From: Candidatus Kinetoplastibacterium galatii TCC219
GTDB taxonomy: Bacteria; Pseudomonadota; Gammaproteobacteria; Burkholderiales; Burkholderiaceae_B
DNA length: 64,000 nt
Direction of reading: 5' to 3'
Assembly: GCF_000340905.1 (NCBI RefSeq)
Contig: NC_020284.1
Location: forward strand, 744,001-808,000
A program made the translations under genes and the position numbers. Below, piece after piece: positions 27,745 through 37,361 of this stretch. The stretch's first letter is position 1, and the number at the start of each line of letters is the position of its first letter. The notes beneath the pieces are model-generated. The model saw nothing but the letters and a program-made list of their open reading frames with translations, made no database searches and had not been told where the DNA came from.

Positions 27745-30525
27745 ATGAGTTATATTCATATACAAGGTGCACGCACTAATAATTTAAAAAATATACACAT
27801 TGACATACCTCACAATAAATTAGTTGTTGTCACTGGAGTATCAGGATCTGGAAAATCTTCATTAGTATTTGATACTATATACTCAGAAAGTCAAAGAAAA
27901 TATATAGAGAGCATGTCAACTAGCTTTAGGCAATTTATCCATATGCTAAGACAACCTGATATTGATTTAATAGATGGATTGTCGCCTGCTATTGCAATCA
28001 AACAAAAACCAAATTATAAAAACACAAGAAATACTGTTGGAACAGTAACAGAAATACATGATTACGTAAGATTATTATTTGCAAAAATCGGTATACCTTT
28101 TTGCCCAAAGCATAATGAACCGTTGATAGTAAAAAATATTAGTCAAATAACTGATTGGACAATGTCTCTGCCAAAAAATAACGACATACTAATACTCTCT
28201 CCTGTTACAAAGGATGACTTTGCGTCACTGGAGACAATATGTAGAAATTTATTGGCACAAGGGTTTTTAAGATTGTATATTGATAATCAGATTATAGAAA
28301 TAGAAGAAGCTATAAATGATAAAAAATTAGATGGTATTAAAAAAATAGCCGTAATCATAGATAGATTAAAGATTAAAGAAAATCACAAAGATCGTTTATC
28401 TTCTAGTTTCGAGATAGCAACAAAAATAGGTAGAGGTCATGTATTAATAAAAAATCTAAGTAGTGGTAATGAGAAAACTTTCTCTACTGTGCATTCATGT
28501 CCAATTTGTAATTATTCTATAGATATAATTGAGCCAAATTTATTTAATTTTAATAGTAAAGGATGTTGTAAAAAATGCAAGGGTATAGGCACAGAACACT
28601 ATTTTGATAAATCCATTATTATTAATAATGGCAAATTATCTGAGATACTAGAGATATATTGCCTAAAAAATGGTATTACAATAGAAAAATTATCTAAGAT
28701 TTATGGACTAGATAGCGAAGAATCATTTGACTCCATAGATATAAACAAAAAGTATTTTATGCTTAGTAAAATAAAAGTACCTCATGGGTTACAAGAGGAA
28801 ATAAATCCCACTCCTGAAGAAATAATTCCTTTCTTAGAAAATTTATCTAAAGAGAATAAATCAAGTTATTTAAAATCATTATTAAATAAATGTCAAAACA
28901 TAAGACCTTGTTCAGAATGTAATGGTACTAAATTGTGCCTAGAAGCTAGGCATGTCATGTTATATTCTGATTCTAAAACAGATAAAAAAAATCATTACAC
29001 TTCAATATCTGAAATCGAATCTATGTCTATAGATGATTGTTTAATGTTTTTTGAGAATCTTAAAAAACACGGAGATCTCATATCAGAGCCAATATTAAAA
29101 CGTATACTTCCTCGCTTGTCTTTTTTAATCAAAATGGGACTAGGTTATCTATCATTAGGAAGAAATATAAATACAATTTCCGGTGGAGAAGCCCAAAGAA
29201 TCAGACTCTCTAGTCAAATATGTTCAGGTTTAATGGGCATAACTTATATTCTTGATGAGCCATCCCAAGGACTACATAAACATGATACTAAAATACTTAT
29301 AAATGCACTAAAAAATCTCAGAGATTTAGGAAACAGTGTAATTATTATAGAGCATGATAAAGAAATTATATTATCAGCAGACTGGATTGTAGATATGGGC
29401 CCAGAGGGTGGTAAAAAAGGTGGTTTTATAACAGCTCAAGGCACACCAAAACAAGTAATGGATAATCCTAACTCATTAACTGGATTTTATTTAAGAAATA
29501 ATTTTAATGATAAAACTTTAAAAAAATGTATTAATAATCAAACTAAATGGCTACGAGTAAAAAAAGCAAAGTTTAATAACCTGAGATCCATAGATGTTCG
29601 CATACCAGTAGGATACCTAACATGTGTTACCGGAGTATCTGGATCTGGAAAATCAACTCTAGTAGATGATATAATCAAATATGGAATAATGAATAATCTA
29701 TCTAATTATAAAAGTTCTCCGGATAGATATGATTCTATATATGGAGCTGAATTTTTTGATGATTTAATAAAGATAGATCAAAACAGTATTAGGAATTGTA
29801 CAACTAATAGTAATATTGCTACATACTGCGGGATTTTTAATACAATCAGGGAGCTCTTTTCTAAAACAATAGAATCTAAAAAAAGAGGATATGCTCCAGA
29901 TAGATTTAGTTGTAATATAAGAGGTGGCAGATGTGAAATATGTAAAGGAGCAGGTACAAGTAAAGTAGAAATGTATTTTATGCCTGATATATACGCAATT
30001 TGTGAAGAATGTAAAGGTAGCAAATATAATAGGGAGACTCTCGAAATTTATTACGGTGGTCTAAATATTAGTAATGTGCTTGATATGACAATCGGAGAAG
30101 CAAAAACTTTCTTTAAAAATATACCTAGAGTAATTAGTAAAATAGATATGTTAATAGAGTTTGGTTTGTCATACTTATCACTAGGACATAGTATCAATTC
30201 ATTATCTTGTGGTGAATCTCAAAGAATTCAAATTTCTATTGAACTATCGAAACAAACTAAAGGTAGAACATTATATATTTTAGATGAGCCAACTGTTGGA
30301 TTACATGATCATGATGTTAAATTTTTATTAAATGTAATAAAACGTATAATAGATAGTGATAACACTGTTATAGTGGTAGAACATAATATAGATATAATAA
30401 AAATGGCAGATTGGGTTATAGATATTGGCCCAGGAGGAGGCATAAAAGGTGGATCTATTATAGCTCAAGGAACTATAGACGCAATAGCTAGCTCTAAAGA
30501 TAGCTATACTGGTATATACTTATAA
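27745..30525 (+). CDS. uvrA: Excinuclease ABC subunit A
   Basis: 926 residues. Damage-recognition ATPase of nucleotide excision repair. Two ABC modules: Walker A GVSGSGKSS (residues about 31-39) and GVSGSGKST (about 631-639); first signature ISGGEAQRI; second signature reads LSCGESQRI, where the usual second Gly is Cys. Zinc sites are CxxC...CxxC, including CEICKGAG and CEECKG in the second module. 'LDEPSQGLH' and 'LDEPTVGLH' are the Walker B/D-loop regions. Length is slightly below E. coli UvrA (940). Divergent from ssb; terminated by a hairpin shared with aroB. Confidence 0.96.
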   Translation: MSYIHIQGARTNNLKNIHIDIPHNKLVVVTGVSGSGKSSLVFDTIYSESQRKYIESMSTSFRQFIHMLRQPDIDLIDGLSPAIAIKQKPNYKNTRNTVGTVTEIHDYVRLLFAKIGIPFCPKHNEPLIVKNISQITDWTMSLPKNNDILILSPVTKDDFASLETICRNLLAQGFLRLYIDNQIIEIEEAINDKKLDGIKKIAVIIDRLKIKENHKDRLSSSFEIATKIGRGHVLIKNLSSGNEKTFSTVHSCPICNYSIDIIEPNLFNFNSKGCCKKCKGIGTEHYFDKSIIINNGKLSEILEIYCLKNGITIEKLSKIYGLDSEESFDSIDINKKYFMLSKIKVPHGLQEEINPTPEEIIPFLENLSKENKSSYLKSLLNKCQNIRPCSECNGTKLCLEARHVMLYSDSKTDKKNHYTSISEIESMSIDDCLMFFENLKKHGDLISEPILKRILPRLSFLIKMGLGYLSLGRNINTISGGEAQRIRLSSQICSGLMGITYILDEPSQGLHKHDTKILINALKNLRDLGNSVIIIEHDKEIILSADWIVDMGPEGGKKGGFITAQGTPKQVMDNPNSLTGFYLRNNFNDKTLKKCINNQTKWLRVKKAKFNNLRSIDVRIPVGYLTCVTGVSGSGKSTLVDDIIKYGIMNNLSNYKSSPDRYDSIYGAEFFDDLIKIDQNSIRNCTTNSNIATYCGIFNTIRELFSKTIESKKRGYAPDRFSCNIRGGRCEICKGAGTSKVEMYFMPDIYAICEECKGSKYNRETLEIYYGGLNISNVLDMTIGEAKTFFKNIPRVISKIDMLIEFGLSYLSLGHSINSLSCGESQRIQISIELSKQTKGRTLYILDEPTVGLHDHDVKFLLNVIKRIIDSDNTVIVVEHNIDIIKMADWVIDIGPGGGIKGGSIIAQGTIDAIASSKDSYTGIYL

Positions 30526-30600
30526 TGAATTTTAAATTGACTATAAAAACATTCTCATCACAAATAATCTGAGAATCTGAGTGTTAATTAAAATAATAAA

Positions 30601-30659
30601 AAGTATAGACACAGAAAAACTCAACATCAATATAAAATAAACAGCCCGTGTCTATACTT
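30601..30659. terminator. Bidirectional hairpin between uvrA and aroB
   Basis: 12-bp inverted repeat AAGTATAGACAC (30601-30612) and its complement (30648-30659) with a 35-nt loop, between the convergent ends of uvrA and aroB. The flanks are A-rich on the left and T/A-rich on the right, so it may end both transcripts. The long loop weakens the prediction. Confidence 0.55.
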
Positions 30660-30676
30660 ATTATATATCACTAGAA

Positions 30677-31762
30677 TCAAAACAAACCGGTTGCTGTTTT
30701 ATTTAACACATATTCTATAGCGTCATTTGATACATTCTGAATAACTGCTTCTCCTATCTTTTTCATAAGAATAAAACGTATTTCACCGCTATCATTCTTT
30801 TTATCCAATAACATTAATTCTAGCCATCTATCTAGACCAAAATTTGGAGCCTTAGATGGACATCCTATAGATGAAACCATGTAACGTACACGAGCAACAT
30901 CAGTTTCTTTGAATCCAATAGAATATGCTGATAATTCGGCAGCCTGTACTAAACCACAGCCAACAGCCTCACCATGTAACCATTTACCATAGCCAAGTCC
31001 AGATTCTATTGCATGACCGAAAGTATGACCAAGGTTAAGTATAGCCCGAATACCAGACTCTTTTTCATCTTCCCCAACAATATAGGATTTCAGTTCACAA
31101 GAACGTTTAACAGCGTACTCTATAGCGATCTCGTCTAGGCCAAGTAAATTATTAACATTATTCTCACACCATTCCCAAAAATCATAATCTAGTATTAGGC
31201 CATATTTAACTACCTCTGCTAAGCCCGCAGAAATTTCTCTAGGAGCAAGAGTAGTAAGAACATCTGTGTCTATTTCTACAGAAATAGGCTGATAAAACGA
31301 TCCTATCATATTCTTTCCCATAGGATGATTTATAGCTGTCTTGCCACCAACTGAAGAGTCTACTTGTGCTAGGAGTGTAGTAGGAACTTGAATAAAACGG
31401 ATACCACGCATATATACTGATGCAGCAAAACCAGTCATGTCTCCTATAACTCCGCCACCTAAAGCTACTAATACAGCTCTCCTATCTAGCTTGAAACTTA
31501 ATAAAGAATCGAAAATTTTATTCAATGTAATCCAATCTTTATATTTTTCCCCATCAGGTAATTCGACATAGAAAACATTTTTTCCTGTTCTTAATAATAC
31601 ATCTCTAACACGCTTACCATATAGACCACCAACGGTAGAGTTGGTAATGATGGCAATAGAAGTTGCATCTTCAGGTATGCTATGATCTAAATAATCCAAT
31701 CTACCTGATTCAATATTAATCGGATAGAATCCATTTGTAATATTTACCTTAACTAAATTCAT
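30677..31762 (-). CDS. aroB: 3-dehydroquinate synthase
   Basis: 361 residues. NAD- and zinc-dependent second step of the shikimate pathway. Seen: 'VELPDGEKYKDW', 'ALGGGVIGDMTGFAASVYMRGI' block (about 95-116), 'PTTLLAQVDSSVGGKTAIN', 'AGLAEVVKYGLILD' and the metal His residues in 'LNLGHTFGHAIE' and 'WLHGEAVGCG'. Overlaps aroK by 4 nt, the standard aroK-aroB operon. Confidence 0.97.
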   Translation of the reverse strand: MNLVKVNITNGFYPINIESGRLDYLDHSIPEDATSIAIITNSTVGGLYGKRVRDVLLRTGKNVFYVELPDGEKYKDWITLNKIFDSLLSFKLDRRAVLVALGGGVIGDMTGFAASVYMRGIRFIQVPTTLLAQVDSSVGGKTAINHPMGKNMIGSFYQPISVEIDTDVLTTLAPREISAGLAEVVKYGLILDYDFWEWCENNVNNLLGLDEIAIEYAVKRSCELKSYIVGEDEKESGIRAILNLGHTFGHAIESGLGYGKWLHGEAVGCGLVQAAELSAYSIGFKETDVARVRYMVSSIGCPSKAPNFGLDRWLELMLLDKKNDSGEIRFILMKKIGEAVIQNVSNDAIEYVLNKTATGLF

Positions 31763-32421
31763 TTAAATTTCTCGTATGTTTGTAAAATAGATACTAAATT
31801 ATTAATTAAGTCACTAATACTAGTGTTACTAGTATTTATAATGATATCAGCAACTTCTCTGTAAATAGGGTCTCTCTGATTCAGTAAATCTCTAAGTTTT
31901 TCATAAGGTTTACTCGTATTGGTTAAAATCGGTCTATTAGAATCTAAGCTAGTACGCTGAAATAAATCATCAATTGATGCTTGAAAATATACGACAATGC
32001 CTCTTTTCTTTAAAATATCTCTATTCTGATTAGAAAGTACAGCCCCACCTCCTGTTGCTAATACTGTATTAATTTCATTAGAACACTCTAATAGAGCTAT
32101 CTCTTCTCTTTTCCTAAAACCAACTTCTCCTTCTATTTCGAATATAGTTGGTATATTTACCCCGCAGCGGTTCTCAATAGCAAGATCTAAGTCAATGAAC
32201 TTCCGATCTAAAATATTAGAAATATTCCTTCCTATAGTTGTTTTGCCAGAACCCATCATGCCAATTAAAAAAATTGGTGTGTCATAAGGTAGATTTTCCT
32301 TAACAATATTTGCAAATTCCATATTTTGATTTCTAGATTCAGGTAATATACTCTCTAAATCAACCATTTTAGATAATTTCCTTAAATTAATCATAAGATA
32401 ATTATTACTTATAAAGAACAA
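31759..32421 (-). CDS. aroK: Shikimate kinase
   Basis: Up to 220 residues; the core begins near residue 48. Phosphorylates shikimate with ATP. Walker A GMMGSGKTTIG (about 54-64), 'FIDLDLAIENRCG' (substrate Asp), 'GEVGFRKRE' (substrate Arg) and 'LATGGGAVL'. The N-terminal 45 residues are longer than the family norm; ATGs at 32391 and 32367 are alternative starts. A 4-nt overlap with aroB suggests coupling. Divergent from mrcA. Confidence 0.95.
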   Translation of the reverse strand: MFFISNNYLMINLRKLSKMVDLESILPESRNQNMEFANIVKENLPYDTPIFLIGMMGSGKTTIGRNISNILDRKFIDLDLAIENRCGVNIPTIFEIEGEVGFRKREEIALLECSNEINTVLATGGGAVLSNQNRDILKKRGIVVYFQASIDDLFQRTSLDSNRPILTNTSKPYEKLRDLLNQRDPIYREVADIIINTSNTSISDLINNLVSILQTYEKFK

Positions 32422-32495
32422 AATTAAAATAAATTAAACACATTTAAAATATTTTCTTAAATAATTCAAACTGATTAAAACTAACAATATTTGTA

Positions 32496-34805
32496 ATGAA
32501 ACAAAAATATATATTGCCAAAATTTTTGATTAATATCATCACCATATCTCTAAGTATACTTGCCATTATTATCTTTGTAATTTGTATACTTATTTCATTA
32601 ACTTGGAGAAAACTGCCAGATCTTAGTGCAATGATAGACTATAAACCAAGAATCCCTTTGAGAATATATAGTTCAGACAATATATTAATTGGAGAATTTG
32701 GAGAAGAACGTAGGAGTGTACTCAATTTCCAAGATATACCAAATATAATGAAATTATCAATATTAGCAGCAGAAGATGATAGATTCTATAAGCATGGTGG
32801 AATAGATTGGATCGGTATAGTTAGAGCTGGATTAATAAATCTAAAAAACATGTCAAAAACTCAAGGAGCTAGTACTATAACAATGCAATTAGCTCGTAAC
32901 TTTTATCTGTCATCAGAAAAAACATACTCAAGAAAATTATATGAATTAATGCTAACTTTAAAAATAGAATCTGAACTAACAAAAAATAAAATATTAGAAC
33001 TCTATATGAATCAAATATATCTAGGTAATAGAGCATATGGTTTTGCCGCAGCTTCATTAGTATATTTTAACAAGCCATTATCAGAAATTAACTTGGCCGA
33101 ATCCGCTATGCTTGCCGGAATACCAAAAGCTCCATCAATTTTTAATCCCATTTCAAATTTTAAAAGAACAAAATTACGCCAAAATTATGTTCTAAAGAGA
33201 ATGATATCTCTTGGATACATAACAATGAATGAATATCGAGAAGCAATTGATACAGATGTAAAAATCTACAATGCATTCAAAAAACAACATGTTTATGAAG
33301 TTCATGGGGAGTATGTAGCTGAACTAGTTAGACAGCTTCTATTTAAAAACTTCAAGAGTGACCTATATTCTAAAGGCATTAATGTATACACTACCATAAG
33401 ATCAAAAGATCAAGATTCTGCCTATAAAGCTGTAAGGAAAGTAGTTATTGACTATACAAAAACAAAATATTTAGGTCCAGAAGATCAAATAGAAATACCA
33501 ATAGAATTAGACATTTCATCAATTTTGTCTGGAAACAGAATCACAGAAATATTTGATAAATATAATGATAGTGACGAAATATCTGCAGCATTAGTTATAT
33601 CAGCTAATGATGAATATATAACAGCAATAAAGAAAGATAAAGTTATTGTAAAAATAAATAAAGCAAACAGCAATATAAACAATAATGAATTATCAAAAGA
33701 AATAAAACGTGGATCAATAATACATTTATATAAAGATAAAGAAGAACTAAGGATTATAAATATGCCAACTTTGCAAGCAGCCTTTGTCTCTATATCACCA
33801 CAAGATGGCCGGATACTCTCTTTAGTTGGTGGTTTCGATTTTTATAGAGGAAATTTTAATAGAGTAACACAAGCATGGAGGCAGCCTGGATCGAGTATTA
33901 AACCATTCATATACGCATCAGCTATAGAAAAAGGAATATCTCCTGCAACAAGAATTTCTGACCTTCCTTTAATTATGACAGCAGAGCAAACAGGATCAAA
34001 AGCGTGGAATCCAAAAAACTATGGTCATAGATATGAAAAAGATATGGTGTCTATGCGAAATGGTCTTTATAAGTCAAAAAATATGGTATCCATAAGAATA
34101 TTGCAAAATATAGGGCCTGAATACGCTAGAAATTACTTAGAGAAATTTGGTTTTGATAAATCACGTCAACCTGCTGTTATATCACTAGCACTTGGAACAG
34201 GACTAGTAACTCCTTTGCAATTAACAAGCGCTTTCAGTATATTTGCTAATGAAGGACATCTAATACCTCCATACTTAATAGAGAAGGTAACTGATAGTTA
34301 TGGTAGAACCATCATGCAACATAATAAAATCAGGCCTAACAAAAGCAACCAAGCCATAGACTCACGTGTAGCATATATAATGAATGATATCCTAAGAGGT
34401 GTTGTGAAACATGGAACAGCATCTAAGGCTAAAAAAGCGCTAAGACGTGATGATATAGCCGGCAAAACTGGCACAACAAATGATTCAGTTGATGCATGGT
34501 TCTCTGGATATACAAAAGATATCGTAGCAACAGCATGGGTCGGATTTGATCAGCCTAAATCCTTAGGATCAAATGAGACAGGTAGCAACATAGCTATGCC
34601 GGTATGGATTAATTATATGAAAGATGTAATTAGAAATTATCCTGAGCAAGAAGAAAAAAAGGTCCCAGAAGGAATAATTGTATATAACAATGAATTATAT
34701 TTGAAAGAATTCCCACCTGAGATAGCCATATCAGAAATTAAACCATCAGAAGAGTTTTATGATGAGGAATTAAGAAATGTTATACAAAACAGATTTGAAA
34801 ACTAA
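32496..34805 (+). CDS. mrcA: Penicillin-binding protein 1A
   Basis: 769 residues, class A bifunctional PBP. An N-terminal membrane anchor (about 12-36) is followed by the GT51 glycosyltransferase: 'AAEDDRFYKHGGIDW' with the catalytic Glu (about residue 87), 'QGASTITMQLARN' and 'KILELYMNQIYLGN'. The transpeptidase shows SxxK in PGSSIKPF, SKN in 'YKSKNMVS' and KTGTT in 'AGKTGTTNDSVDAW'. Shorter than E. coli PBP1a (850). With dacC it shows that peptidoglycan polymerisation and trimming persist. Its stop overlaps cyaY by 4 nt (convergent). Confidence 0.96.
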   Translation: MKQKYILPKFLINIITISLSILAIIIFVICILISLTWRKLPDLSAMIDYKPRIPLRIYSSDNILIGEFGEERRSVLNFQDIPNIMKLSILAAEDDRFYKHGGIDWIGIVRAGLINLKNMSKTQGASTITMQLARNFYLSSEKTYSRKLYELMLTLKIESELTKNKILELYMNQIYLGNRAYGFAAASLVYFNKPLSEINLAESAMLAGIPKAPSIFNPISNFKRTKLRQNYVLKRMISLGYITMNEYREAIDTDVKIYNAFKKQHVYEVHGEYVAELVRQLLFKNFKSDLYSKGINVYTTIRSKDQDSAYKAVRKVVIDYTKTKYLGPEDQIEIPIELDISSILSGNRITEIFDKYNDSDEISAALVISANDEYITAIKKDKVIVKINKANSNINNNELSKEIKRGSIIHLYKDKEELRIINMPTLQAAFVSISPQDGRILSLVGGFDFYRGNFNRVTQAWRQPGSSIKPFIYASAIEKGISPATRISDLPLIMTAEQTGSKAWNPKNYGHRYEKDMVSMRNGLYKSKNMVSIRILQNIGPEYARNYLEKFGFDKSRQPAVISLALGTGLVTPLQLTSAFSIFANEGHLIPPYLIEKVTDSYGRTIMQHNKIRPNKSNQAIDSRVAYIMNDILRGVVKHGTASKAKKALRRDDIAGKTGTTNDSVDAWFSGYTKDIVATAWVGFDQPKSLGSNETGSNIAMPVWINYMKDVIRNYPEQEEKKVPEGIIVYNNELYLKEFPPEIAISEIKPSEEFYDEELRNVIQNRFEN

Positions 34806-35125
34806 AACTTTAAAACAACTTTTCTGCCAATAACATCTGAACAACATTTTGATAATAAATCATAAAAATCTAAACCGTTTCGGTTATCTATCCATCTACC
34901 ATTATCGTATTTATAATGGAATCCACCAATATTACTTACAGCGAACCATAACTCTTGTATACTATTCTGACTGTTAATAACCATACTTCTTCCATTATCA
35001 AATCTGATGCTCAAGACATTACCATTCTTCGCAGTGTCTACCTCAGATGAAAACAGATCATTGATCTTATCTTCAACATCTTCCAGAAGCTTATCAATTA
35101 AAATACTAAAATCGGAATCTTTCAT
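34802..35125 (-). CDS. cyaY: Frataxin-like iron protein CyaY
   Basis: 107 residues. Binds iron and modulates iron-sulfur cluster assembly. The acidic N-terminal helix (residues about 3-27, rich in Asp/Glu) is the iron-binding ridge, followed by strands including 'SIRFDNGRSMVINSQ', 'QELWFAVSNIGGFHY' and 'RWIDNRNG'. Located between mrcA and lptM-lysA, a conserved betaproteobacterial neighbourhood. Confidence 0.92.
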   Translation of the reverse strand: MKDSDFSILIDKLLEDVEDKINDLFSSEVDTAKNGNVLSIRFDNGRSMVINSQNSIQELWFAVSNIGGFHYKYDNGRWIDNRNGLDFYDLLSKCCSDVIGRKVVLKF

Positions 35126-35204
35126 AATCTTTATTAAAAATAATAATAAATATAGAATAGCAAAAACTATTATGCTACGTTAAACTAATTCACCTACTAA
35201 TTTC

Positions 35205-35396
35205 ATGCCTAATAAGAAATTTACCATTACACTAATCACTGTTATATTAACTTGTAGTACACTTAGCTCATGTGGATACAAATGTCAACTTAATTCAAAC
35301 AATCCAATTTATAAAAATAAGACCTACAATATAAGTATGCTATTAGATAAAAACCATTATAAGAATATACACTTAAATAATAATTGTACATTATGA
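35205..35396 (+). CDS. lptM: Small LptM (YifL)-like lipoprotein
   Basis: 63 residues. The signal peptide ends in the lipobox LSSC (Cys about residue 23), then GYKCQL. The position directly upstream of lysA and opposite cyaY, and the CGYK start of the mature part, match LptM, a short outer-membrane lipoprotein that helps LptD assembly. The usual CGxKGPLY reads CGYKCQL here, so the conserved GP is lost. The remaining tail is Asn/Lys-rich and not conserved. Its TGA overlaps the lysA ATG (ATGA). Confidence 0.7.
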   Translation: MPNKKFTITLITVILTCSTLSSCGYKCQLNSNNPIYKNKTYNISMLLDKNHYKNIHLNNNCTL

Positions 35397-36655
35397 AGAA
35401 TCATAACTTTAAATTTAAAAATAATCTTTTGTTCGTAGAAAATATTTCTGTTCCCTCTATTATAGAGAAGTTAGGAACACCTCTCTATATTTATTCTAAA
35501 AAAGCAATATTGGAAGCTTGGGATAGTTATTATCAGGCTATCAAAAATAGAAATTGTTTGGTATGTTATGGGATGAAAGCAAATTCTAATTTAGCTGTTT
35601 TAAAGGAATTTTCAAAACTTGGTTCTGGTTTCGATATAGTCTCAGGTGGTGAGTTAGAAAGAGTACTTGCTATTAAAGCAGATCCTAAGAAAGTTGTCTT
35701 CTCTGGAGTTGGTAAACAATCATGGGAAATAGAGAAAGCAATAAAAGCTGGCATAAAATGTTTTAATGTTGAATCTGAAGCAGAACTTCATAATATATCA
35801 AGAATAGCAAAACACTTTGGCTTGGTAGCCCCTATATCCTTAAGAGTAAATCCAGATGTAGATGCTAATACTCATCCATATATATCTACCGGATTAAAAG
35901 AAAATAAGTTTGGGATATCGATAAATACAGCTTTTGATTGCTATCAAGTGGCTAGTAAACTTCCAAATATTGATATAGTTGGTATAGATTGTCACATAGG
36001 CTCACAACTTACAGAAATTAAACCTTTCATAGATTCATTAGAAAAAATTATACTGTTAATTAATAAAATTAATACCTATGGAATACAGATAAAACATATT
36101 GATATAGGTGGCGGGATAGGTATTCAGTATAAAGAAGAATCATGTATATCACCTAAAGAACTTATTGATAAAGTTTTTGATAAATTAGAAGATAATAATC
36201 TAGAACACCTACAAGTTATACTTGAGCCTGGTAGATCTTTGATAGGAAATGCCGGTATATTAGTCACAAAAGTTCAATATTTAAAAGAATCTGAAGATCG
36301 CAATTTTGCAATAGTAGATGCTGCAATGAATGATCTTATAAGACCAGCGCTATATCATTCATATCATGAAATAGTCACTGTAGTAGAAAGAAACGTAGCA
36401 AAAAAAGAGTATGATGTTGTCGGCCCTATATGTGAAAGTTCTGATTGGTTAGCTAAAAATAGATTGCTTAATGAGCTACAAGAAGGAGAACTTTTAGCAA
36501 TAGAGTCAATTGGAGCATACTGCATGACTATGGCAAGTAATTACAATACCAGAGGACGTGCAGCAGAAATTATGGTAGATAAATCAGACTACTATATAAT
36601 AAAAAGACGAGAAACTATAGATGATTTATTAAGACTAGAGTCAACCATATCTTAA
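35393..36655 (+). CDS. lysA: Diaminopimelate decarboxylase
   Basis: 420 residues from the ATG at 35393. PLP enzyme producing lysine from meso-DAP, downstream of dapF. PLP Lys in 'VCYGMKANSN', 'SGGELERVL', 'DCHIGSQL', 'DIGGGIGIQY', 'EPGRSLIGNAG' and the C-terminal catalytic Cys in 'GPICESSDWL'. Translationally coupled to lptM by a 4-nt ATGA overlap. In trypanosomatid symbionts lysine supply to the host is a recognised role; applying it here is inference. A hairpin follows the stop. Confidence 0.97.
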   Translation: MKNHNFKFKNNLLFVENISVPSIIEKLGTPLYIYSKKAILEAWDSYYQAIKNRNCLVCYGMKANSNLAVLKEFSKLGSGFDIVSGGELERVLAIKADPKKVVFSGVGKQSWEIEKAIKAGIKCFNVESEAELHNISRIAKHFGLVAPISLRVNPDVDANTHPYISTGLKENKFGISINTAFDCYQVASKLPNIDIVGIDCHIGSQLTEIKPFIDSLEKIILLINKINTYGIQIKHIDIGGGIGIQYKEESCISPKELIDKVFDKLEDNNLEHLQVILEPGRSLIGNAGILVTKVQYLKESEDRNFAIVDAAMNDLIRPALYHSYHEIVTVVERNVAKKEYDVVGPICESSDWLAKNRLLNELQEGELLAIESIGAYCMTMASNYNTRGRAAEIMVDKSDYYIIKRRETIDDLLRLESTIS

Positions 36656-36669
36656 GACCAATATAAAAA

Positions 36670-36700
36670 ACAAGACATCTTTTAATTAGTGATGTCTTGT
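36670..36700 (+). terminator. Hairpin after lysA
   Basis: 10-bp inverted repeat ACAAGACATC (36670-36679) and its complement (36691-36700) with an 11-nt loop, 15 bp after the lysA stop. It is preceded by A6 but followed only by TGGT, so it lacks a good T-run. It may act as a weak terminator or a 3'-end stabiliser. Confidence 0.5.
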
Positions 36701-36746
36701 TGGTAAGATTCATAATTTATATCATTAAGGCAATTATCTAATCAAA

Positions 36747-37349
36747 GTGTCAATACTACATAATATATACTTCCATTCTTCGTCTAAAATACTAGACACA
36801 TTGCCACAAGATGAGCTCCCAGAAGTCTGTTTCGTAGGAAGATCAAATGTTGGTAAATCAACAGCAATTAATAAAATAACAAATAAAAAAAAGTTAGCTT
36901 TCTCAAGCAAAACACCTGGCCGTACCCGTCTTATAAACATGTTTAACATAGTTGAACAAAAAAACCACAAAACCATTGGTTATCTAGTAGACCTTCCTGG
37001 CTATGGTTATGCAAATCTATCTAATCAAGAAAAAATTGACTTTGAGAAAAATTTAACTAAATATGTTCAATACAGAAAGTCACTAGTAGGAATAATACTA
37101 CTAATAGATATGCGTAGAGGTATTACATCCCTAGATAATGATTTTCTAAATTTAGTAAACTCGAAACCTATAACAATAATGCTTACTAAAGCTGACAAGT
37201 TAAATCATACAGAACGTTTAATAATAAGAAAAACAACTACTGAAAAGTTAATTAAATTTAAAAATATTACAGACATAGTAGAATTTTCCGCTACTAAAAG
37301 AATAGGGATATCAGAGGTATCTGATATTATAAACAAATTAATTACATAA
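36747..37349 (+). CDS. engB: Ribosome biogenesis GTPase YsxC/EngB
   Basis: 200 residues, TRAFAC GTPase needed for 50S maturation. G1 GRSNVGKS (about 32-39), G2/G3 region 'SSKTPGRTRLINMF' and DLPGYGYA (about 76-83), G4 LTKADK. The start is a GTG at 36747. hemB begins 13 bp after its stop, so the two may share a transcript. Length equals the family norm. Confidence 0.94.
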   Translation: MSILHNIYFHSSSKILDTLPQDELPEVCFVGRSNVGKSTAINKITNKKKLAFSSKTPGRTRLINMFNIVEQKNHKTIGYLVDLPGYGYANLSNQEKIDFEKNLTKYVQYRKSLVGIILLIDMRRGITSLDNDFLNLVNSKPITIMLTKADKLNHTERLIIRKTTTEKLIKFKNITDIVEFSATKRIGISEVSDIINKLIT

Positions 37350-37361
37350 TAGGACTTAGAT

